Below, one piece after another: positions 16,933 through 24,474 of a stretch of 48,233 nt of DNA (position 1 is its first letter; each line of letters begins with the position of its first letter). The notes under the pieces were generated by a model. The model was not told the origin of the DNA. It saw only the letters and a program-made list of their open reading frames with translations, and did not search any database. The stretch covers positions 1 through 48,233 of the forward strand of contig DASUZB010000231.1 in assembly GCA_036377075.1 (NCBI GenBank). Reading direction: 5' to 3'. Origin of the DNA: DASUZB01 sp036377075. GTDB lineage: Bacteria > Actinomycetota > CALGFH01. The position numbers and the translations under genes were made by a program.

Positions 16933-17115
16933 GTGGCGACACCATCGGACTCCGAGGTGGCTCAGGAGCCCATTCCGGGAGGCTTACAGCGCCTCTCCTA
17001 CCTGGACGCAGGCGGAAGGCCCGCCTCGCGGGAGAGCGCGCGGGTCGCGGTCATCCGCGACTTCGACGACTACGGCAACGTCATCTCACTCGTGACGGAG
17101 CGCCTCTCGGGCTAG
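16933..17115 (+). CDS. small uncharacterised protein (60 aa)
   Basis: 60 residues starting at GTG 16933, with an excellent GGAGAGGAGG ribosome site 8 bases upstream, and ending just before a strong terminator. The sequence is acidic to neutral. Its C-terminal half ARVAVIRDFDDYGNVISLVTE reads like a small folded beta unit. There is no signal peptide or membrane segment. It is read as a single-gene transcript with a long structured leader. I recognise no family. The combination of ribosome site, GC-rich third positions and terminator supports a real gene. Confidence 0.65.
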   Translation: MATPSDSEVAQEPIPGGLQRLSYLDAGGRPASRESARVAVIRDFDDYGNVISLVTERLSG

Positions 17116-17143
17116 TCCTTCGGAACTACTTATGATGATTCCA

Positions 17144-17170
17144 GGGGGCGGCCGACCGGCCGCCCCCTTT
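17144..17170 (+). terminator. rho-independent terminator after the 60-aa ORF
   Basis: GGGGGCGGCC (17144-17153) pairs perfectly with 17158-17167 around the loop GACC and is followed by TTT. It ends the transcript of the small ORF before fabI. Confidence 0.8.
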
Positions 17171-17341
17171 CCCTGCCTGCACCCCTCCTCACCCCCCATG
17201 ACCTGGCGTTGGTTCGCCGGCGGCGTGGCAGTCGCCGGGTGACCCGTACAATGCGCCGTCGGCCGCTTGGGGGCGCGGCGCCGGCTTGCCAGACCGCGGC
17301 GCACGGGCCGCGGCGCGACGCCAGGAAGGAGGCGCCAGGCT

Positions 17342-18157
17342 GTGCTCGTCGACGGCAAGCGTCTGCTCGTCACCGGGGTGCTCACCCCCGGCTCCATCGC
17401 CTACGCGGTCGCCCGCGAGGCGCTCGACAACGGCGCCGAGGTGGTCCTGACCGGCTTCGGCCGCGCGCGCTCGCTCACCGAGCGGACCGCCAAACGGCTC
17501 CCGAGCGCGGTGGACGTGCTCGAGCTCGACGCCAACAAGCCCGAGGACGTGACCGCCGTCGCCGAGGAGCTGGGACGGCGCTGGGGACGGCTCGACGGCG
17601 TGCTGCACGCGATCGCGTTCGCGCCCGGTGACGCCCTCGGGGGCAACTTCCTGCAGACGCCCTACGAGTCGGCCGCGACCGCCTTCCAGGTCTCCGCCTT
17701 CTCGCTCAAGACCCTCGCCGTGGGGCTGCTGCCGTTGCTGGAGGGCCACCACGGCTCGGTGGTCACGCTCGACTTCGACGCCCGCGTCGCCTGGCCGGTC
17801 TACGACTGGATGGGGGTCTGCAAGGCCGCGCTCGAGTCGGTCACCCGCTACCTGGCGCGCGACCTCGGCGCCAAGGGGGTGCGCGTCAACGCCGTCAGCG
17901 CCGGGCCGGTGCGCACCATGGCGGCGCGCAGCATCCCCGGCTTCGCCATGTTCGCCGACGTCTGGGAGCGGCGCGCCCCGCTCGGCTGGGACGTCAGCGA
18001 CCCCACCAACGTCGCGCGCACCGTCCTGTGGCTGTTCTCCGACTGGTCGAGGGGCGTCACCGGCGAGCTGGTCCACGTCGACGGCGGCTTCCACGCCATG
18101 GGCGCCGACCTGATGTCGCCTGAGGAGCAGGCCAAGGCCGCCGCCGAGGACGACTGA
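17342..18157 (+). CDS. fabI: enoyl-[acyl-carrier-protein] reductase (NADH), InhA-like
   Basis: 271 residues in the short-chain dehydrogenase fold. The nucleotide-binding start is LLVTGVLTPGSIAYAVA, and the FabI-type Tyr-x6-Lys catalytic pair is Tyr154 and Lys161 (YDWMGVCK). The VNAVSAGPVRTMAA block and the closing HVDGGFHAMG are typical of FabI and of mycobacterial InhA. It reduces the enoyl-ACP double bond in type II fatty-acid synthesis in the cytoplasm. The GTG at 17342 follows AGGAAGGAGG; upstream in-frame codons lack such a site. An ATL gene follows after 12 bases, possibly co-transcribed. Confidence 0.93.
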   Translation: MLVDGKRLLVTGVLTPGSIAYAVAREALDNGAEVVLTGFGRARSLTERTAKRLPSAVDVLELDANKPEDVTAVAEELGRRWGRLDGVLHAIAFAPGDALGGNFLQTPYESAATAFQVSAFSLKTLAVGLLPLLEGHHGSVVTLDFDARVAWPVYDWMGVCKAALESVTRYLARDLGAKGVRVNAVSAGPVRTMAARSIPGFAMFADVWERRAPLGWDVSDPTNVARTVLWLFSDWSRGVTGELVHVDGGFHAMGADLMSPEEQAKAAAEDD

Positions 18158-18169
18158 CCAGGACTCGGC

Positions 18170-18478
18170 GTGGCGAGTCCGTTCCACCAGGCGGTGTGGG
18201 CGCTGGTGCGCCAGGTCCCGCCCGGCCACGCCACCACCTACGGCGAGCTGGCCGAGGCGCACTTCGGGGTGCGCAAGGGGTCGCGCGTCGTCGGCCAGGC
18301 GATGGCCGCCTGCCCGGGGGACGTGCCGTGGTGGCGGGTGGTCTACGCCAGCGGCGCCGCCAAGCCAGGCCCCGGCGGCGACGAGCAGCGCGCCCGCCTG
18401 GCCGAGGAGGGCGTGCCGCTGACCGCCGACGGCCGGGTCGACTGGTCCCGCCTCGGCGGCCCCTGGTCCCCACCGTAG
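18170..18478 (+). CDS. alkyltransferase-like protein (ATL, MGMT fold)
   Basis: 102 residues, matching the DNA-binding C-terminal domain of O6-alkylguanine-DNA alkyltransferase. FHQAVWALVRQVPPGHATTYGELA, the recognition helix GSRVVGQAMAACP and the active-site loop VPWWRVV are visible. The alkyl-accepting Cys of PCHR is Trp54, as in ATL proteins that bind damaged guanine and hand it to nucleotide excision repair. Unusually the His is also Trp (PWWR). The GTG start at 18170 gives full family length. It probably forms a transcript with fabI, ended by the hairpin at 18482. Confidence 0.87.
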   Translation: MASPFHQAVWALVRQVPPGHATTYGELAEAHFGVRKGSRVVGQAMAACPGDVPWWRVVYASGAAKPGPGGDEQRARLAEEGVPLTADGRVDWSRLGGPWSPP

Positions 18479-18481
18479 CCC

Positions 18482-18501
18482 CTTGGGGCGTTCGCCCCAG
18501 G
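18482..18501 (+). terminator. hairpin after the ATL gene
   Basis: CTTGGGGC (18482-18489) pairs with GCCCCAGG (18494-18501), including one T-G pair, around a GTTC loop. It starts four bases after the TAG stop. No clear U-tract follows. Confidence 0.55.
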
Positions 18502-18610
18502 ATGGTATGGTTGTAGGTGCCGTGGACAGCGGTGTCGAGGCACGCTGGGCCTCTGCCGCTTACTTCTGGTTGTACTCCGGCCGAGATTCCAGGGTGCAAT
18601 CCGGAATACA

Positions 18611-18636
18611 GTTTGCGAACATACTTGTTGGCAAAC
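18611..18636. promoter_or_regulatory. 26-bp interrupted palindrome upstream of the sigma-factor gene
   Basis: GTTTGC (18611-18616) and AACA (18618-18621) are mirrored by TGTT (18626-18629) and GCAAAC (18631-18636). That gives ten complementary pairs per half around TACT. It lies about 50 bases before the sigma gene start in a region of lower GC. It has the size and symmetry of an operator for a dimeric regulator. It resembles the LexA box only in part (CGAAC present, spacing wrong). Confidence 0.55.
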
Positions 18637-18684
18637 CTGACTACTGTGCGCTACCTGACTAACTCTGTGCAGCCAAGGAGCGAG

Positions 18685-19623
18685 ATGAAGGACCAGGACA
18701 CGCTGCTCGACCTCCAGACGACGGACTCGTTCCGTCTCTACCTCGACGAGGTCGGGCGGCATCCTCTGCTCACCAAGGACGACGAGATCGAGCTGTCCCA
18801 GGCGTTCGAGGCGGGCCAGGCCGCCCTGACGCTGCTGCGCGACCTTCCCGCCGGCCACCCCGACCGTCCCGGGCTCGAGGCCGAGGCGGCACGCGGTGAG
18901 CGTGCCCGCCGCAAGATGATCGAGTCCAACCTCCGCCTCGTGGTCTCGATCGCGCGGCGCTTCTCGGCCACCGGGCTGCCCCTTGGCGACCTCGTCCAGG
19001 AGGGGAACCTGGGGCTGCTGCGCGCGGTCGAGAAGTTCGACTGGCGCAAGGGCTTCAAGTTCTCGACCTACGCCACCTGGTGGATCCGGCAGGCGATCGC
19101 GCGCGGCGCCGCCGACCGTGGTGCCCGGGCCATCCGGCTCCCGGTCCACGTCGACGAGCAGGTCGGCCGCCTGCGCCGGACCCAGACCCGCATGCACGAG
19201 ACGCTGGGCCGCGAGCCGAGCGACGAGGAGCTCGCCGGTGAGCTCGACATGCCGGTCGAGAAGGTGCACCGCCTCAAGGACACCGCCCAGACGATCACCT
19301 CGCTGGACACGCCCATCGGCGACGACGGCGCCGCCCTGCAGGACTTCCTGGAGGACGACTCCGCGGTCGGGCCGGACGAGCTGGCCGTCGAGGCGGTCGG
19401 CAGGGAGGCCCTCGAGCAGGTGCTCAACGACCTCCCCGAGCGCGAGCGGCAGGTGCTGATCCTGCGCTTCGGGCTCGACTCCGGCACGCCCCGGACCCTC
19501 GAGGAGGTCGGTGCGGTCATGGGGTTCTCCCGTGAGCGCGCCCGCCAGGTCGAGCGCGACGCCCTCGCCTGCCTGCGCAGCCCGGAGATCCGGGCGCGCC
19601 TGGAGGACCTCGTAGCCGCCTGA
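18685..19623 (+). CDS. RNA polymerase sigma-70 family factor (group 1/2)
   Basis: 312 residues. Region 1.2 (DSFRLYLDEVGRHPLLT) is near residue 14. Region 2 follows (SNLRLVVSIARRF...DLVQEGNLGLLRAVEKFDWRKGFKFSTYATWWIRQAIAR, about 81-140), with the intact -10 recognition helix. Region 3 spans about 150-235. Region 4 ends the protein with PERERQVLILRFGL and a helix-turn-helix (TLEEVGAVMGFSRERARQVE). It lacks the long acidic region 1.1 of a housekeeping SigA, so a group 2 (HrdB/SigB-like) factor is more likely. ATG 18685 has AAGGAG 5 bases upstream; an upstream in-frame extension to 18517 crosses the putative operator and is rejected. Confidence 0.9.
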   Translation: MKDQDTLLDLQTTDSFRLYLDEVGRHPLLTKDDEIELSQAFEAGQAALTLLRDLPAGHPDRPGLEAEAARGERARRKMIESNLRLVVSIARRFSATGLPLGDLVQEGNLGLLRAVEKFDWRKGFKFSTYATWWIRQAIARGAADRGARAIRLPVHVDEQVGRLRRTQTRMHETLGREPSDEELAGELDMPVEKVHRLKDTAQTITSLDTPIGDDGAALQDFLEDDSAVGPDELAVEAVGREALEQVLNDLPERERQVLILRFGLDSGTPRTLEEVGAVMGFSRERARQVERDALACLRSPEIRARLEDLVAA

Positions 19624-19637
19624 CAGCCCCAAGCCGC

Positions 19638-19666
19638 TGGCCGGCTCACCACGGGTGAGCCGGCCA
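19638..19666 (+). terminator. terminator after the sigma-factor gene
   Basis: TGGCCGGCTCACC (19638-19650) pairs exactly with 19654-19666 around the 3-base loop ACG and is followed by ACTTGT. A 13-bp perfect stem 15 bases after the stop codon. Confidence 0.75.
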
Positions 19667-19748
19667 ACTTGTCCCGCTTGGCGGGGTTACGGAGGGCCCG
19701 GCCAGGGGACGCTGAAGCAGAGCAGCATCGCAGCCCCCGGGGAGCATC

Positions 19749-20345
19749 ATGAGCAGCTTCGCGATCACCTACGACTACCTCTGCCCCTTCGCCCGCATCG
19801 CCAACGAGCTGGTGATCAAGGCGCAGGAGGCCGGCGCGGGGCACGAGGTCTCGTTCCGCGCCTTCTCGCTCAAGCAGGTCCACCTCGACGAGGACGCCAC
19901 GCCGGTGTGGGAGACCGACCCGCCGCCCTCCGGCGTGCTCGCGCTGCGCTACGGGTTGGCGGTGCGGGAGCGCTTCCCCGACCGCTTCGCAGACGCCCAC
20001 CTCGCCCTGTTCGCCGTCCGCCACGAGCACGGCGACGACCTCAACGACCCGGCCGTGCTCGACGCGGCGGTCGCCTCGGTCGGGCTGGACGCGGCCCAGG
20101 TCGCCAAGGCCGCCGCCGAGGCCGACGTCGCCAAGGCGCTGGCCGCCGACCACACCTGGGCGGTGGACGAGCACCGGGTGTTCGGCGTGCCGACCTTCGT
20201 CACCAGCCAGCGGGCGGTGTTCGTCCGCCTGATGCGGCGCGCCCCGGACGGCGAGGCGGCCATCGCCACCCTCGACCGCCTGCTCGACATGGTCCAGAAC
20301 TGGGCCGACCTCAACGAGTTCAAGGCAACCCGTATCCCTCGGTGA
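19749..20345 (+). CDS. DsbA-family / mycothiol-dependent-type thioredoxin-fold protein
   Basis: 198 residues with a thioredoxin fold carrying a helical insertion. The active-site motif is DYLCPFA, so only the first Cys (Cys12) is kept and the resolving Cys is Ala15. The cis-Pro loop FGVPTFVTSQRAVF is present near residue 140. No signal peptide is seen, so it acts in the cytoplasm. Actinobacterial relatives include mycothiol-dependent nitroreductases with CPWC and 2-hydroxychromene-carboxylate isomerases; a monothiol site fits glutathionylation-like or isomerase chemistry. ATG 19749 follows GGGGAGC. The exact role is not assignable. Confidence 0.8.
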   Translation: MSSFAITYDYLCPFARIANELVIKAQEAGAGHEVSFRAFSLKQVHLDEDATPVWETDPPPSGVLALRYGLAVRERFPDRFADAHLALFAVRHEHGDDLNDPAVLDAAVASVGLDAAQVAKAAAEADVAKALAADHTWAVDEHRVFGVPTFVTSQRAVFVRLMRRAPDGEAAIATLDRLLDMVQNWADLNEFKATRIPR

Positions 20346-20396
20346 TGTCCCGCAGGCAGGGCGGCGGGGAGGGCTTGGCAGGCGACCTGCTTCCGC

Positions 20397-20422
20397 AACG
20401 CCAGCGGCAAGCCGCTGGCGTT
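20397..20422. terminator. convergent 12-bp hairpin
   Basis: AACGCCAGCGGC (20397-20408) pairs exactly with 20411-20422 with only AA between, so the loop must open one or two pairs. It lies between two convergent genes, overlaps the stop of the leftward one, and could serve both directions. Confidence 0.6.
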
Positions 20423-21827
20423 ACCACCTGGTGAAGAACAGCACCTGGACGGCCACCGCCTGGGCGAGGAGCAGGGCGGCGACCAGCGGCAGGGGCGCGT
20501 GCCAGCGGCGCAGCTGGCGCACGGCGACCACCACGGCGAACGGGACCAGGAACTGCCACATGCGCTCGACCTCGCCCTTGGTGTGGCCCCAGAGCGCGGC
20601 GGTGGCGAGGCTGGCGAGCGTGGCCGCCTCGAACGAGCCGTAGGCCCGCCGGCGCAGCGCCGCCCAGGCGCCGGCGAGCAGCCCGGCGGCCAGCGGGAAC
20701 CCGAGCATGCCGGTGAAGGCCAGCAGGTCGCCGAAGACCCAGATCCACCAGACGCGGTTGGTGCCGGGGGCGACGCCCCAGAAACGGTTGACGGCCGCCA
20801 CCGCGGCCAGCGGGTCGTAGCCGGTCACCAGCCGGCAGGCGGCCGCGAGCCCGAGCACCACCGCGCAGGTGGTGGCGGCCCAGGCGAGCACCCAGGCCCG
20901 CTCCGCCCGCACCCGGGCGAGCGCCCGCACCGCCAGGAACGGCAGCAGCAGCACGGCCGCGAAGGTCATCATCGACGCCGCCCACAGCAGCACCCCGCCG
21001 GCGGCCGTCCAGGCGAGCGAGCGCCGCTGCAGGCCACGGTCGGCGGCCAGGGCACCACCGGCGAGGACCGGCGCCCACATGGCGTCGGCCGCGGTGGCCG
21101 CGTAGAGGACCGTCAGCGGCCCGGTCAGCCAGCACACCGCGGCCCAGCGCTCGCCGCCCTCGCCGAGTTCGTCGCGGGCCAGGCCGGCCACCACCAGCAC
21201 GCCCACGGCGGCCGCGGCGGTGGTCGCCAGCGCGGCCGCCGTCAGCCCCGCGAAGACCCGGTCCACCAGCAGGTAGAACACGGTCGCCCCGGGCGGGTGC
21301 TGGGCGACGAAGTCGGGCAGGGTGGGCACGCTCGCGGCGAACTGGCGCAGGAACGCCGGGATCGCCCCGACCTGGCCGACCGCGTCGGGGTACTCCCCCA
21401 CGTACGCCAGCGGCGCCCGCCAGGCGGCGGGGCCGCCGCCGATCGCCGCCACCTCCAGGGCGAGCGCGAAGGCGCAGCCCGCCAGGCCGGCGAGCCGCGC
21501 CGGGCGCGGCAGCCTCCCCCGGGCGAGGAGGACGACCAGTACCAGCGTCAGGACCGCGGCCGGCGCGGCGGCCAGGGTCCAGGCCGGGTCGAGGTGCGGC
21601 CGCCAGAAGATGTAGTAGGGCCAGCTCAGGTACCAGGGAGGGGCGGGCACGGAGAAGGGCACCCGGCCCCAGTGCCGGGTGGCGAAGGTGCCGAGCACGC
21701 CGAGGAGCACGGCGGCGGCGCCGGTCGCCGCGGTCGCCCTGAGGAAGGCGCGGTCCGGCGCGGGGCCGGGGTGCGGCGGCGCGGCCCGCTCGGCGGGGGG
21801 CCGATCGACGGAGGGGTCGAGCGCCAC
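20421..21827 (-). CDS. polytopic membrane protein, glycosyltransferase (PMT/ArnT)-like
   Basis: 468 residues from GTG 21827, with about ten or more hydrophobic helices. The HPPGATVFYLLVDRVF motif in a periplasmic loop, followed by helices and a DAMWAPVLAGG segment, recalls the family of membrane mannosyltransferases and arabinosyltransferases that use polyprenyl-phosphate sugars. The expected early acidic pair is not clearly seen, so catalytic assignment is tentative. The start is uncertain: the frame is open upstream, but those codons overlap the genes before it. It begins one base past the stop of the small upstream gene, in the same transcriptional direction. Confidence 0.65.
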   Translation of the reverse strand: MALDPSVDRPPAERAAPPHPGPAPDRAFLRATAATGAAAVLLGVLGTFATRHWGRVPFSVPAPPWYLSWPYYIFWRPHLDPAWTLAAAPAAVLTLVLVVLLARGRLPRPARLAGLAGCAFALALEVAAIGGGPAAWRAPLAYVGEYPDAVGQVGAIPAFLRQFAASVPTLPDFVAQHPPGATVFYLLVDRVFAGLTAAALATTAAAAVGVLVVAGLARDELGEGGERWAAVCWLTGPLTVLYAATAADAMWAPVLAGGALAADRGLQRRSLAWTAAGGVLLWAASMMTFAAVLLLPFLAVRALARVRAERAWVLAWAATTCAVVLGLAAACRLVTGYDPLAAVAAVNRFWGVAPGTNRVWWIWVFGDLLAFTGMLGFPLAAGLLAGAWAALRRRAYGSFEAATLASLATAALWGHTKGEVERMWQFLVPFAVVVAVRQLRRWHAPLPLVAALLLAQAVAVQVLFFTRW

Positions 21828-21828
21828 G

Positions 21829-22059
21829 TCAGGCGTCGCCGGCGGGCTGCGCGCCGGGCTCGTGGACGAGCCAGGCGCCGGCGACCGCGACCTCGCGCCG
21901 CAGGCGCCCGGCGAGCAGCTTGGCCGAGTCGAAGCGGACCACGGCCACGGCGCCGCCGGCGACCACGGTGCCGTGGACGCCCTCCAGCCGCGCCAGCTCG
22001 CCGGGGGCGCCGGCGAGCACGACCCGGTCGCCCGGGCGCCACTCGCGCGCCGCGGCCAT
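21829..22059 (-). CDS. small SH3/KOW-like hypothetical protein (76 aa)
   Basis: 76 residues. The sequence alternates short beta-type stretches: WRPGDRVVLAG, LARLEGVHGTVVAGGAVAVVRF, LLRREV-type and VAVAGAWLVHEP. This pattern is seen in small SH3-like or KOW barrels. The ATG at 22059 lies just 3 bases after the stop of the metF-like gene, and the stop is one base before the next gene's GTG, so it belongs to one operon with them. No family is recognised. Confidence 0.6.
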   Translation of the reverse strand: MAAAREWRPGDRVVLAGAPGELARLEGVHGTVVAGGAVAVVRFDSAKLLAGRLRREVAVAGAWLVHEPGAQPAGDA

Positions 22060-22062
22060 GGC

Positions 22063-22914
22063 TCAGGGCGCCTGCGGGCGGCCGCGCACGGCCCGTTCGA
22101 CCGGGGCGCCGCGGCCGGCGCGGAAGGCGGCCGCGACCCGGCCGGCGGCCTCCTCGTCGCCGAGCGGCATGACGTGCAGGGCGTCGACGCCGTCGACGCC
22201 CGCCAGCGTGACGGCGAGCTCGGTGGCCAGCTCGACGCCGCCGCCGGCGGCGATCTGGTGGTACGCCGCTGCCGGCAGCGAGAAGCCCGGCAGGGCCTGG
22301 TTGACGTAGTCGGCCATGCGCCGGGAGCGGAGCACCGCCACGCTGGCGTAGACGCGGCAGGCGCCCAGCTTGCCGCCCTCCCTGGCACGGTCGAGGAAGC
22401 CGGCGAGCCCGGCCGGGTCGAACACCATCTGCGTCTGCACGAAGTCGGCCCCGGCGGCGACCTTGCGGCCGAGCAGCGCCAGCTCGGCCTCCAGGTCGGC
22501 GGCGAACGGGTCGGCGACGCAGCCGAGGGCGAGGTCGTGCGGCTCGGCCCAGCTCCTCGCGTCCGCCAGCAGCCTGGTGGTGGTGTAGTCCTTGACCCGG
22601 GGGACGCCGGGCACGGGGTCGCCGTAGAGGCACAGGATGCCGTCGGAGCCGAGCGCGGCGGCGCCGACGACCTGCGAGCGCAGCGCCAGCCGGTTGCGGT
22701 CGCGGCAGGAGACGTGCACCACCGTGGCGACGCCCTGCTCCCTGGCGAGGGCGACCGCGGCGAGCGGCGACATGCGCGGCTGGCCGGCGTGGTTGTCGGT
22801 CAGGCCGACCAGGTCGACGTGGCTCGACAGGGCGGCGATGCGGTCGCGGACCCGGGCGGCGTCGGGCCGGGTGGGCAGGGAGATCTCGGCGGAGGTGAGG
22901 GCGTCGATCGGCAT
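22063..22914 (-). CDS. metF: methylenetetrahydrofolate reductase family protein
   Basis: 283 residues in a TIM-barrel pattern. Family blocks visible are SAEISLPTRP at the N-terminus (the catalytic Glu in SAE), VVHVSCRDRNRLALRSQ, GILCLYGDPV, CVADPFAADLEAEL and KVAAGADFVQTQMVFD. It reduces 5,10-methylene-THF to 5-methyl-THF, supplying methionine synthesis. The form is somewhat shorter than E. coli MetF and resembles the actinobacterial/archaeal branch that lacks the eukaryotic regulatory domain. It is first in a three-gene leftward operon. The glyA and metB/cbs genes elsewhere in the window belong to the same metabolic area. Confidence 0.85.
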   Translation of the reverse strand: MPIDALTSAEISLPTRPDAARVRDRIAALSSHVDLVGLTDNHAGQPRMSPLAAVALAREQGVATVVHVSCRDRNRLALRSQVVGAAALGSDGILCLYGDPVPGVPRVKDYTTTRLLADARSWAEPHDLALGCVADPFAADLEAELALLGRKVAAGADFVQTQMVFDPAGLAGFLDRAREGGKLGACRVYASVAVLRSRRMADYVNQALPGFSLPAAAYHQIAAGGGVELATELAVTLAGVDGVDALHVMPLGDEEAAGRVAAAFRAGRGAPVERAVRGRPQAP

Positions 22915-22951
22915 CTTCCAAGGCTAGCCCGCCGACCGGAGCCGCCGCCAG

Positions 22952-23656
22952 TCAGCCTCGCTGGGCGGCGGCGACCACCGCGGCGGCGACCTCGGAGAGG
23001 GCCCGGCGCTGGTCGCGGGCCTGGCCGCGGAGGCGCTCGAAGGCCTGCCTCGCGGTGAGCCCGTGGCGGCCGATCAGCACGCCCTTGGCCTGCTCGATCA
23101 CCACCCGGGAGCGCAAGGCGCCCTGCAGCTCGCCGGCGAGGCGACCGCGTTCGGTCGCCTGCATGGCCTTGAGGATCAGCAGCGCGGCCAGGTCGGTGAA
23201 GGCGGCGAGGGCCTGGTGGTCGGCGGCCTGCCAAGGGTGGGGCGTGGCGGCGCACACCGCCAGCACGCCGAGGCCGTCCTCGGAGTGCGGGATGGGGCTG
23301 GCGAGCACGGCGGACAGCCCGTCGGCGACCGCGGCGGGGCTGAACCGCGGCCAGCGCCGCTCGGCGGCCAGGTCCTCGACGCTGACCACCTGCTTGAAGT
23401 CGAAGGCGTCGATGCAGGGACCCTCGCCGTGCTCGATCTCGAGATCCTCGAGGGTGCGCATGCGGCGGTCGGAGACGGTCACGCTGCGCAGCGACTGGTC
23501 GCGGTCGAGCAGCAGCAGCGCGGTGCCGTCGGCGCCGAACAGGGCGTCGGCCGAGGTGACGGCCCGCTGCAACGAGTCGTCCACGGTGGCGTCACCCTGG
23601 CGCAGCTCGGCGAGCTGGTCGAGGGCCTGCCGCAGGCCGGCGCTCGAGATGGTCAT
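22952..23656 (-). CDS. GAF-ANTAR domain regulator
   Basis: 234 residues. A GAF domain covers about 25-170 (LFGADGTALLLLDRD, GEGPCIDAF, ERRWPRF, VLASPIPHSEDGLGVLAV). A C-terminal ANTAR domain covers about 175-230 (LQGALRSRVVIEQAKGVLIGRHGLTARQAFERLRGQA), with the three-helix pattern and the conserved AKG. ANTAR proteins bind paired hexaloop RNA hairpins and prevent transcription termination. The start ATG 23656 overlaps the stop of the PAP2 gene by one base (TGATG), so the two are coupled. The ligand of the GAF domain is unknown. A paralogue is at 40744. Confidence 0.9.
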   Translation of the reverse strand: MTISSAGLRQALDQLAELRQGDATVDDSLQRAVTSADALFGADGTALLLLDRDQSLRSVTVSDRRMRTLEDLEIEHGEGPCIDAFDFKQVVSVEDLAAERRWPRFSPAAVADGLSAVLASPIPHSEDGLGVLAVCAATPHPWQAADHQALAAFTDLAALLILKAMQATERGRLAGELQGALRSRVVIEQAKGVLIGRHGLTARQAFERLRGQARDQRRALSEVAAAVVAAAQRG

Positions 23657-24474
23657 CAGCGCAGGGTACCTTCCCCCGCCGGCCCGCGCCGGTCGCCGTC
23701 CCCATCCCCGTCCCCGGCGCGCGCGTCCTCGGCCTCGGCCTGCTCCACCGGCGCGCCGAAGCGCAGCAGCCGGCCGCCGAAGGCGGCCGCGCAGACCGTG
23801 AACCAGCCCAGCCCGAGCATCGCCCCGCCGAGCACGTCGGTCAGCCAGTGCACGCCGAGCAGCACGCGGGAAAGGCCGATGGTGACCGTTACCGCGGCCG
23901 CCGCCACCGCCAGCCAGACCCGCACCGGCCAGCGGCGACCCCGGCCGAGCAGCAGGGCCATGGCGGCGTAGGTGGCCGCCGCCGCGGTCGTGTGGCCCGA
24001 CGGGTAGGAGTACCCGGTCCCGGGGTGGAGCGGCGGGAGGATCGGAGGGCGGTCGCGCCGCACCAGCAGCTTGACGCCGTTGCTCAGCAGGTTCTGGCCG
24101 AGCACCACGGTCAGCAGGAAGGCGGCGCCCGACCAGGTCCGGCGGCGCCACACGTCGCCGAGGCCCAGGAGCGTCGCCTCGGTCACCACCACGATCGTGC
24201 TCCCGAGCTGGGTGATCACCTGAAAGGTGCGCACCGCCGGCGGGGTGGCGTGGCGCGACCCCCAGGCGGCCACGCCGGCGTCGTAGTGGTACAGGCCGGT
24301 GCGGCTGGTCACCATGACGGCGAGTAGCCCGAAGCCGACGCCGGCGAGGAAGATCACCGCCAGGGCGACGGTGAGGGCCAGCCCGGTGGCCTCGGCCGGG
24401 TCGAGCCTGCGCTGCAGCCCGGTCGCCCTGAAGAGCGAGCCGAGCCGGCGCAGCCAGGGGGTCGCGCGGTACAT
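23656..24474 (-). CDS. PAP2-family membrane phosphatase
   Basis: 272 residues with about six hydrophobic helices. The three phosphatase motifs are present in order: KLLVRRDRP (Lys135, Arg142), YPSGH (158-161, His161) and SRVLLGVHWLTD (about 204-215). Enzymes of this type dephosphorylate undecaprenyl-pyrophosphate or lipid phosphates on the outer face of the membrane. A Gly/Asp-rich tail (GDGDGDGDR) ends the protein. ATG 24474 is preferred; an open frame to 24546 exists without a better ribosome site. It is coupled to the downstream GAF-ANTAR gene. Confidence 0.88.
   Translation of the reverse strand: MYRATPWLRRLGSLFRATGLQRRLDPAEATGLALTVALAVIFLAGVGFGLLAVMVTSRTGLYHYDAGVAAWGSRHATPPAVRTFQVITQLGSTIVVVTEATLLGLGDVWRRRTWSGAAFLLTVVLGQNLLSNGVKLLVRRDRPPILPPLHPGTGYSYPSGHTTAAAATYAAMALLLGRGRRWPVRVWLAVAAAAVTVTIGLSRVLLGVHWLTDVLGGAMLGLGWFTVCAAAFGGRLLRFGAPVEQAEAEDARAGDGDGDGDRRGPAGEGTLR

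Noticed and set aside
16673..17095. Plus-strand ORF of 140 aa with a plausible-looking N-terminus
   Set aside because: Third positions are not GC-biased, there is no ribosome site, and it overlaps the better-supported 60-aa ORF in another frame.
18611..18636. LexA/SOS box
   Set aside because: CGAAC and GTTGG half-sites are two bases too far apart for the actinobacterial or Bacillus LexA consensus and the right half is imperfect.
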